From a virus: a DNA stretch of 25,703 nucleotides. The DNA lies in IMG/VR virus record IMGVR_UViG_3300034102_001223, positions 1-25,703 of that record; one strand, given 5' to 3'. This document shows positions 21,894 to 25,703 of this stretch, piece by piece. The translations under genes and the position numbers were made by a program. The notes below the pieces were generated by a model that was not told the DNA's origin, ran no database searches, and was given only the letters and a program-made list of their open reading frames with translations. Position 1 is the first letter of the stretch; every line of letters starts with the position of its first letter.

Positions 21894-21973
21894 AGACCAC
21901 TACAAGATTCGAACTTGTATCTTCTGTAAACAGATAAAAACAGAAAGGCTATTCCTTTTTACCCCAAATGGCC
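21894..21973 (-). tRNA. tRNA-like gene with a 12-nt anticodon loop
   Basis: 80 nt on the minus strand. The acceptor GGCCATT pairs with AGTGGTC (two G-U). The D arm has stem GGGT with GCCT-type G-U pairing and an A...GG...A loop. The T arm is ACAAG-TTCGAAT-CTTGT, textbook. A variable region of about 4 nt is seen and a U discriminator; no CCA is encoded. The anticodon stem (TCTGT/ACAGA, extendable by a T-A pair) closes a loop of 12 nt instead of 7, so no anticodon can be assigned. It may be a degraded tRNA, a tRNA-like decoy or an RNA with another job. Confidence 0.6.
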
Positions 21974-22005
21974 TACAAGATAAACTATAAACTAACTAAA
22001 CAAAT

Positions 22006-22266
22006 TTACAAAAAAGGATTACTTAATCCTAATTGACTGAAGTATTTAGCTCTTCTTGAGTCTAACTCATAGTCTTGAATAATATGATTGTGTTCTAGTT
22101 CTAAATAATGTTCTATATCTTCTACAAGACACAGCACATTAAAGTGTTGAGTTATTAAATCAGCCATCTCTTGATTATCTTCAGGCTTATAGTCTAATTG
22201 GATAGTGCGTAAATACAGCCCTATTTCATCTAATCTTACACGTGGTTTATTCTGAGTATTATTCAT
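22006..22266 (-). CDS. Hypothetical acidic protein, 86 aa
   Basis: An acidic protein; NQEMADLITQHFNVLCLVEDIEHYLEL (31-57) could be an HTH-like pair of helices. It is the first gene after a strong terminator (22297-22328), so it should have its own promoter in the short AT-rich stretch 22267-22296, or be read through. It precedes the tRNA-like gene. Function unknown. Confidence 0.65.
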   Translation of the reverse strand: MNNTQNKPRVRLDEIGLYLRTIQLDYKPEDNQEMADLITQHFNVLCLVEDIEHYLELEHNHIIQDYELDSRRAKYFSQLGLSNPFL

Positions 22267-22288
22267 AGTATATATTAATAGCTAAATC

Positions 22289-22328
22289 AGAAAAAAAAGG
22301 GAAAGTAGCCTAAAGACCACTCTCCCTT
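22289..22328 (-). terminator. Strong terminator after the 22353 gene
   Basis: 12-bp stem (22297-22308 with 22317-22328) containing two G-U pairs in the minus-strand RNA, an 8-nt loop, and a run of eight T in the minus direction. It ends the single-gene unit 22353-22868. Confidence 0.9.
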
Positions 22329-22352
22329 ATTACTAAACAATTATCTTAATGA

Positions 22353-22868
22353 TTACTCACCAAGAGCACTTGCGATAGCATCAGATGCTGTACCAGAAAC
22401 TGTTTGACGAGTAGTATCATCATAAGTAAAATGCTTAGGCTCGCCTATTACAACAGTAGTACGAACATAAATATATTTACCATCTTTCATGATAAAATCT
22501 CCATCTTTACCTGCACGCTTAGCTCTACTTTCAAAGTTTGCAACTTCCCAGTTGCTACCTTCAGTAGTCTCTGTTATTTGAATATTCAAAGATCTTGAAT
22601 CTCCAGCAATTTTTGGATCTACCATATCAATAGTAAGTTCTTCACCTTCTGCAAGGTTAAGATCTAAACCAAACTGAGCTTTGATATCTGAAGCCTCACC
22701 AGACAACCAAGCATATCTTGCTTTACTTTGGTTAAACCTATCGTCAGAAGCATTAAGCAATCCAATGATACTTGTAGGAGCTTTTCCAAGATCTACAACT
22801 TGAGAAAAACAAAGTTGGATTTTACCACCTTTAACACCTTTTGCTGATTCTAAAACTAATTTGTTCAT
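22353..22868 (-). CDS. Hypothetical protein in its own transcription unit, 171 aa
   Basis: Probably beta-rich (KIQLCFSQVVDLGKAP, EELTIDMVDPKIAG, SLNIQITETT, KYIYVRTTVVIGEPKHFTY) with a Thr/Ser/Ala-rich C-terminus ending SALGE. It stands alone: a structured leader upstream (22909-22954), an A-rich start (AAAACAAAAATCATG) and a strong terminator behind, which suggests independent and perhaps high expression. A nucleic-acid-binding or OB-like protein is one guess, but I see no decisive motif and assign no function. Confidence 0.7.
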   Translation of the reverse strand: MNKLVLESAKGVKGGKIQLCFSQVVDLGKAPTSIIGLLNASDDRFNQSKARYAWLSGEASDIKAQFGLDLNLAEGEELTIDMVDPKIAGDSRSLNIQITETTEGSNWEVANFESRAKRAGKDGDFIMKDGKYIYVRTTVVIGEPKHFTYDDTTRQTVSGTASDAIASALGE

Positions 22869-22908
22869 GATTTTTGTTTTTAATAGATAAATAAATAAAT
22901 AATTAAGG

Positions 22909-22954
22909 TGCTCAAGACAGACTTGTAAAGTCTATAAGAATATAACACTGAGCA
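22909..22954 (-). promoter_or_regulatory. Structured leader of the 22353 gene
   Basis: TGCTCA (22909-22914) pairs with TGAGCA (22949-22954) and encloses a hairpin AGACTT-GTA-AAGTCT (22919-22933). Further upstream is a 7-bp inverted repeat TACTGAT/ATCAGTA (22972-23003). The gene-free interval is 22869-23092. It may be an mRNA leader element or the remains of a small RNA. Confidence 0.4.
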
Positions 22955-23036
22955 AGTATTATATAATTGCCTACTGATATTTTTTTGACGTAGCTAATCA
23001 GTAATTGGCCAGGAAAAATAAAAGAACATAATAGCA

Positions 23037-23073
23037 AAAGCGCCGAGTAAGATAATTCTTAGCTCGACGCTTT
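23037..23073 (-). terminator. Long hairpin after the 23093 gene
   Basis: The outer stem of 11 bp is AAAGCGCCGAG (23037-23047) with CTCGACGCTTT (23063-23073), using one G-U in the minus RNA. The inner TAAGA/TCTTA stem has a 4-nt loop. The following T-run is weak, but the stem is very stable. Confidence 0.75.
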
Positions 23074-23092
23074 CTCCCTTTAAACCATAAGT

Positions 23093-23509
23093 TTAATGTG
23101 CTGCAAGATCAATTTCTGATCCTTTGTAAGTTTTGGTTTCTGGATTATATTTTATATAATAATCCTTTTTAGTAGCAAAATCTGCTGTAAATGTCATAAA
23201 ATTAGCATATGGATAAACACCTGTTTCAAAGAACAAACGTTTACTGTTGCCTTCTTGGTCTGTATAAAATATAACAAGCCATTGATTATCTGGCAACATA
23301 GCCCAATATGTAGAATCTCCCATATCAAGGACATCGATATCTGTATTTTCTAAATTATCTACTTTAATAGAATCGTTAGAGATATGATATTGAACCTTGT
23401 AAATACTTATTTCATAGCTATCAATATTTTTAGCTTTGAATAAAATAGGAACCTGCGCTATAATACTCTCCGAGAGTATTAGTAGCAATATTAAAAATAG
23501 TAGTCTCAT
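23093..23509 (-). CDS. Secreted protein of unknown function, 138 aa
   Basis: A clear signal peptide: MRLLFLILLLILSESIIAQ, with likely cleavage after the Ala of SIIA-QV (about residue 19). The mature part is beta-rich (YEISIYKVQYHIS, QWLVIFYTDQEG) and ends KGSEIDLAAH. As an exported phage product it may act at the host envelope, for instance in superinfection exclusion, but there is no homology to prove this. A 21-bp palindrome (23461-23481) lies inside the signal-peptide codons. It follows the 23516 gene by six bases. Confidence 0.75.
   Translation of the reverse strand: MRLLFLILLLILSESIIAQVPILFKAKNIDSYEISIYKVQYHISNDSIKVDNLENTDIDVLDMGDSTYWAMLPDNQWLVIFYTDQEGNSKRLFFETGVYPYANFMTFTADFATKKDYYIKYNPETKTYKGSEIDLAAH
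23461..23481. repeat. 21-bp palindrome in the signal-peptide codons
   Basis: TAATACTCTC (23461-23470), one centre base, then GAGAGTATTA (23472-23481). The arms are perfect. It is too tight for a large RNA hairpin loop and looks more like a protein-binding site or operator, although it lies within a coding region. Confidence 0.5.
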
Positions 23510-23515
23510 AATTAA

Positions 23516-23779
23516 TTAATTATAAATTTCAGCATAATCAACTGCTTTAAAAGCTAAATGAATTTGGTAAACTTTAGGAGGAGTGTTTATTAATCTATCA
23601 AAATCTTTCGATAGATTATTTATTTTATACTTAGACTTCAAAGGTTGAATGTCATAGTATTTCTGCCACATAAAGTCCAGAATTTCATCTTCTTCATCTT
23701 TGCGACCGTTAGTATAAATAGTTAATATTATACCATCTTCGCATTGAATTTTAATCTGATATACAAAATCGTCTTCCAT
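23516..23779 (-). CDS. Hypothetical protein, 87 aa
   Basis: A small soluble protein with beta-strand-like starts (YQIKIQCEDGIILTIYTNG) and an acidic segment (RKDEEDEILDFMW). It is probably co-transcribed with the secreted protein six bases downstream. It starts after the hairpin terminator at 23812-23844. No family recognised. Confidence 0.65.
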   Translation of the reverse strand: MEDDFVYQIKIQCEDGIILTIYTNGRKDEEDEILDFMWQKYYDIQPLKSKYKINNLSKDFDRLINTPPKVYQIHLAFKAVDYAEIYN

Positions 23780-23811
23780 GGTTTAAAGAGTTTTAAGTAA
23801 AGATAAAACAA

Positions 23812-23844
23812 AAGAGCCTATAGAAGTTAATTCTACAGGCTCTT
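23812..23844 (-). terminator. Long terminator hairpin after the 23863 gene
   Basis: AAGAGCCT (23812-23819) pairs with AGGCTCTT (23837-23844), and the inner TAGAA/TTCTA stem continues through one G-U pair in the minus RNA, for 14 pairs in all and a 5-nt loop. It is followed by TTGTTTTATCTTT. A second short hairpin (23846-23862, CAGATCT/AGATCTG) lies between it and the stop codon. Confidence 0.85.
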
Positions 23845-23862
23845 GCAGATCTATAAGATCTG

Positions 23863-24168
23863 TTACCAGTTAAGCACTGGTTGACTTCTACCGTATTGAT
23901 CACAGACATTTTTTCTGAATTTACGATCAAACCAACGGTGACGTTTAAATTTGCGATTGTGTTTTTTGTAATTAAATCCTTTATTTTTTTTTGCAGGTCC
24001 TTCAGGAAAGTATACAAACTCTCCTGTAGTTAAATAACTAACTACTTCTTCACGAGTAGCATATTCTACACAAGTATTGTCTTCAAAACATACAACATAA
24101 TATTCTTGTTGTTCTTCCATAGGAATCACTGTTCCTGCTAGAATGTAAATGGCTAATAAAAAGTTCAT
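23863..24168 (-). CDS. Small exported or membrane-anchored basic protein, 101 aa
   Basis: Begins with a hydrophobic stretch (NFLLAIYILAGTVIP) without the usual N-terminal Lys/Arg, so it may be a weak signal peptide or anchor. The middle is acidic (EEQQEYYVVCFEDNTCVEY, with two Cys). The C-terminal third is extremely basic (KKNKGFNYKKHNRKFKRHRWFDRKF). It forms its own short unit before two hairpins. Function unknown. Confidence 0.65.
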   Translation of the reverse strand: MNFLLAIYILAGTVIPMEEQQEYYVVCFEDNTCVEYATREEVVSYLTTGEFVYFPEGPAKKNKGFNYKKHNRKFKRHRWFDRKFRKNVCDQYGRSQPVLNW

Positions 24169-24286
24169 AATTGTTAAGATTTAGAGATTATAAAAATTGT
24201 TATTACTCATAAGTTATAGCTTAATGAGGTTTTAATTAAATAAACAAAGCTTTCACCGTCATTTGCAGCTTTAGACGTATAGTTAG

Positions 24287-24700
24287 TTAATCTACTATTT
24301 TAATACTATCAGCAGATTTTAATTGCTCTATTCTTTCAGGAGATAAGCCTTTGAGTAGGTCTTGTTTGGACACTTGAAACCAGGTTTCAATAGATTCCAT
24401 ACCATCATACTCATCGATGTAGTATTCACAGCCATCAGGAGCCCAAACAATAGCAAGTTCAGCACTGCTACCCCATGATTCTTTACCTAATTCTCTTACT
24501 ACTTCTACTAGTACAGGATCATGTCTTTTGATATCATTTGCATTAAAAACATCATTTTCTCCTACTATATAGTATTTGTGGTATTTACCTGATTTGACAC
24601 CATTTACTGCAATAGGAATATTTTTCTTTATTAACCATAATTCTACTGCTCGATTAGATAATCCATATCCACCATAGCATTTGTTGATTACAATTTCCAT
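24287..24700 (-). CDS. Conserved phage protein of unknown function, 137 aa
   Basis: The start MEIVINKCYGGYGLSNRAVELW and the blocks NDIKRHDPVLVEVVRELG and CEYYIDEYDGMESIETW form a pattern I recall from a widespread family of phage hypothetical proteins. No catalytic residues have been assigned to it as far as I know. It lies early in the minus-strand module after a 47-aa gene. The 118 bases between it and the next gene (24169-24286) hold no gene I can support. Confidence 0.75.
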   Translation of the reverse strand: MEIVINKCYGGYGLSNRAVELWLIKKNIPIAVNGVKSGKYHKYYIVGENDVFNANDIKRHDPVLVEVVRELGKESWGSSAELAIVWAPDGCEYYIDEYDGMESIETWFQVSKQDLLKGLSPERIEQLKSADSIKIVD

Positions 24701-24719
24701 TTGTTTAAAGGTTTAATGA

Positions 24720-24863
24720 TTAGTAATAATGAAAATATTTCTTTCTTCTAAAAGAACCATCTTCAGAGCGCATTGCTGCGATTATTTTGTTTGGTGTAGT
24801 AAATATCATACCTGATCTGGTATATTCAAATACTACTAAGATTTCGTCTGTTGATGAATACAT
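24720..24863 (-). CDS. Small protein, 47 aa, first gene of the minus module in the window
   Basis: Starts at ATG 24861-24863 after an A-rich leader (AAAACTAAAACACATG) and ends 19 bases before the next ATG. Residues STDEILVVFEYTRSGMIFTTPNKIIAAM could make a small beta-alpha fold; the tail is basic (RRKKYFHYY). It is the last gene before the structured non-coding region. No family recognised. Confidence 0.6.
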   Translation of the reverse strand: MYSSTDEILVVFEYTRSGMIFTTPNKIIAAMRSEDGSFRRKKYFHYY

Positions 24864-24891
24864 GTGTTTTAGTTTTAAAGGTTGTTATTAT

Positions 24892-24908
24892 TTACCCCTC
24901 TGCACTCA
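24892..24908 (+). repeat. 17-bp direct repeat, copy 1
   Basis: TTACCCCTCTGCACTCA, identical at 25430-25446, giving a 538-base period. It marks the start of modules A and B and includes the 5' strand of P1. Confidence 0.9.
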
Positions 24909-25068
24909 GTTGTAATAGAACCTGTGTTGTTCACGGTTTAACCCGTCCAGGTATTGCGCACTACTATCTATTACAACTGCTCACCCTTGGGAAGTGAGTT
25001 ATGGTGCATTAATACAAGTGGAACTATTGCCTCTTAATGGGACCCTTAGAATAGTTTACTCCACTTGT
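24901..25068 (+). repeat. Structured module A
   Basis: P1 24901-24905/25004-25008. P2 CAGTTGTAATAGA 24907-24919/24967-24979 (13 bp, perfect), containing ACCTG/CAGGT (24920-24924/24948-24952) and ACGG/CCGT. P3 CTCAC/GTGAG 24980-24984/24994-24998 with loop CCTTGGGAA. P4 ACAAGTGGA/TCCACTTGT 25014-25022/25060-25068, with an inner ACTATT/AATAGT helix and a TTAC bulge. Confidence 0.8.
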
Positions 25069-25138
25069 TTGCATGCCTCTTTCATGGTCACATGCTCCCA
25101 TATCTCCTGCATTATGGCTCAGGTAACCTTAATCCATT

Positions 25139-25253
25139 TGCACTCAGTTGTAATTCTCGGTCTATATAACGAGGCTTTGATACAATCTCTTCTTACAACT
25201 GTTTACTTTTAAAAGTGAAAGTAGTGCATTTGGTAGAAAGTGTAATAGCTACC
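25139..25253 (+). repeat. Structured module C
   Basis: Shares 16 bases with module A (TGCACTCAGTTGTAAT). P1 25139-25143/25224-25228. P2 CAGTTGTAA 25145-25153/25193-25201. P3 TTTAC/GTGAA 25202-25206/25215-25219 with a different loop (TTTTAAAA). P4 TGGTAG/CTACC 25231-25236/25249-25253, which competes with the long-range stem 25241-25251. Confidence 0.7.
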
Positions 25254-25423
25254 CAATAAACAGAGTCTTGGTACAAACATTCATTTGCAACTGGTTATAA
25301 ACCTCATCTGTTTTATGGTTGTGGGCATTACCCACCACTTTGATATCTACTTTTAAAGTACCAAAGGTTTTCAAGCTCTTGTCTTAAGTTTGTTTTTATG
25401 CCAACAAACACATAGCTATTACA
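25241..25423 (+). repeat. Long-range 11-bp inverted repeat enclosing module D
   Basis: TGTAATAGCTA (25241-25251) and TAGCTATTACA (25413-25423) are perfect reverse complements 161 bases apart. They enclose the fourth module: GTGGG-CATTA-CCCAC (25321-25335), CTTTG/CAAAG (25338-25342/25362-25366) with inner TACTTT/AAAGTA, and a GTTTGTT/AACAAAC hairpin near 25388-25409. Confidence 0.6.
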
Positions 25424-25429
25424 ATAGGA

Positions 25430-25607
25430 TTACCCCTCTGCACTCAATCATGATACAATGTCCGTCTAAACATTATTCTCGCCACATTGGGTCTATCACA
25501 GGTCATAGGATAGATAAATCCGTCCTCACTGCATAACATCATGATTGTCTACCCTTGGGAAGTAGAAATGGTGCATTAATAATGGCAGCCTAAAGTACTT
25601 TACTGCC
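25430..25607 (+). repeat. Structured module B (copy 2 of the 538-base unit)
   Basis: Begins with the second 17-bp repeat. P1 25439-25443/25571-25575. P2 CAATCATGAT/ATCATGATTG 25445-25454/25538-25547. P3 TCTAC/GTAGA 25548-25552/25562-25566 with the same loop CCTTGGGAA. ATGGTGCATTAATA (25568-25581) is identical to 25001-25014. P4 GGCAG/CTGCC 25584-25588/25603-25607 around AAAGTACTTT. The sequence continues structured to the window edge. Confidence 0.8.
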
Positions 25608-25703
25608 TCGTGATTTCTGTGCATACTACAACTTTTTCCCTCAACCCTATACCCGTGCAGATATAGTCTCTATAGAGTTCGACAAGTATCACTTTTCCAG
25701 TCT

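Larger units (their letters stand above)
24892..25703 (+). ncRNA. Large, multi-module structured RNA candidate (runs off the window)
   Basis: About 810 bases without a plausible gene, visibly richer in G+C than the flanks. At least three related modules start with TGCACTCA (24901, 25139, 25439) and contain the same helix order. P1 is TGCAC/GTGCA. P2 is 9-13 bp. P3 is a 5-bp hairpin, with the loop CCTTGGGAA in two copies. A following stem-loop P4 comes after GTGCATT. Helix sequences differ between copies with compensating changes. Two imperfect pairs (25204/25217, and one in the fourth module) are G-U only on the + strand, so a + strand RNA is favoured. Large phage RNAs such as GOLLD and ROOL are the nearest comparison in style, but I cannot assign a family. 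Confidence 0.65.

Noticed and set aside
17875-22992. Shared TTTTTTGACGTAG at about 17875 and 22980 as a regulatory motif
   Set aside because: Only two copies, in unrelated contexts (one in a small coding frame), and rich in T; chance is likely.
23793-24017. 74-codon minus-strand frame overlapping the 23863-24168 gene
   Set aside because: It continues through the terminator hairpin and has no start context; the overlapping frame with a hydrophobic N-terminus ends just before the hairpins and fits better.
24169-24286. Possible tiny peptides in this 118-base gap
   Set aside because: The only frames with ATG are 8-9 codons long and lack any coupling to neighbours.
24994-25212. A 72-codon + strand open frame in the structured region
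   Set aside because: It runs through helices P3, P4 and module C, shows no domain-like composition, and the bases are better explained by RNA pairing.
24892-25607. CRISPR array
   Set aside because: Repeats are few, irregularly spaced, and embedded in larger imperfect modules with covarying helices; there are no uniform repeat-spacer units and no cas genes.

Overview
The window looks like part of an AT-rich, lytic-type tailed-phage genome from a Bacteroidota host, most plausibly a crAss-like phage (order Crassvirales) or a close relative. The clues are a complete replication and nucleotide-metabolism module on one strand, facing the end of an oppositely oriented module. Many start codons are preceded by A-rich, Shine-Dalgarno-poor leaders of the AAAACAAA type. 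Genes are tightly packed with ATGA/TGATG overlaps. The order assignment is an inference, because no capsid, portal or terminase gene lies in the window. TAA and TGA are the main stops. TAG also ends at least four genes (at 2936, 13661, 19407 and 20041), so I see no sign of the TAG reassignment found in some crAss-like phages.

Layout. Bases 2-331 hold the 3' end of one + strand gene, which meets the minus-strand module at a bidirectional terminator (333-358). Every other recognised gene is on the minus strand, so transcription runs from the right edge to the left. From right to left: (i) 24892-25703 is a gene-free, repeat-rich, highly structured region, the most unusual part of the window. (ii) 22006-24863 holds small genes in short units separated by terminators; two of their products look exported. 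(iii) 21761-21973 holds a tRNA-like gene with an expanded anticodon loop, followed by hairpins. (iv) 17816-21735 is a polycistron that starts with an N-acetylglucosaminidase-type endolysin. It continues with many tiny genes, several encoding membrane peptides, and includes a radical-SAM spore-photoproduct-lyase homologue. (v) 9642-17813 is the replication core: family A DNA polymerase with proofreading domain, a DnaA-domain-IV-like protein, an SF2 helicase, a DnaB-like helicase, a macro-domain-like protein, a Sak4-like ATPase and two proteins with SSB-like acidic tails. (vi) 2016-9590 holds primase, a MoxR-type AAA+ ATPase with a metallopeptidase/VWA partner, a RusA-like nuclease, a PD-(D/E)XK nuclease and a uracil-DNA glycosylase. 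(vii) 344-2041 holds a MazG-like NTP pyrophosphohydrolase and small unknown genes.

How the parts fit. Polymerase, primase, helicases, single-strand binding candidates, annealing/recombination ATPase and junction nucleases form a near self-sufficient DNA replication and recombination set. UDG, the MazG-like protein and the photoproduct lyase point to genome and nucleotide-pool maintenance. The MoxR/VWA pair and the macro-domain-like protein are candidates for remodelling or counter-defence.

The strongest candidate for something undescribed is 24892-25703. At least three, and probably four, related modules share short conserved sequences, while their helices differ by compensatory base changes (for example CTCAC:GTGAG, TCTAC:GTAGA, TTTAC:GTGAA around the same position). 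This is internal covariation evidence for a large structured RNA, probably read from the + strand.
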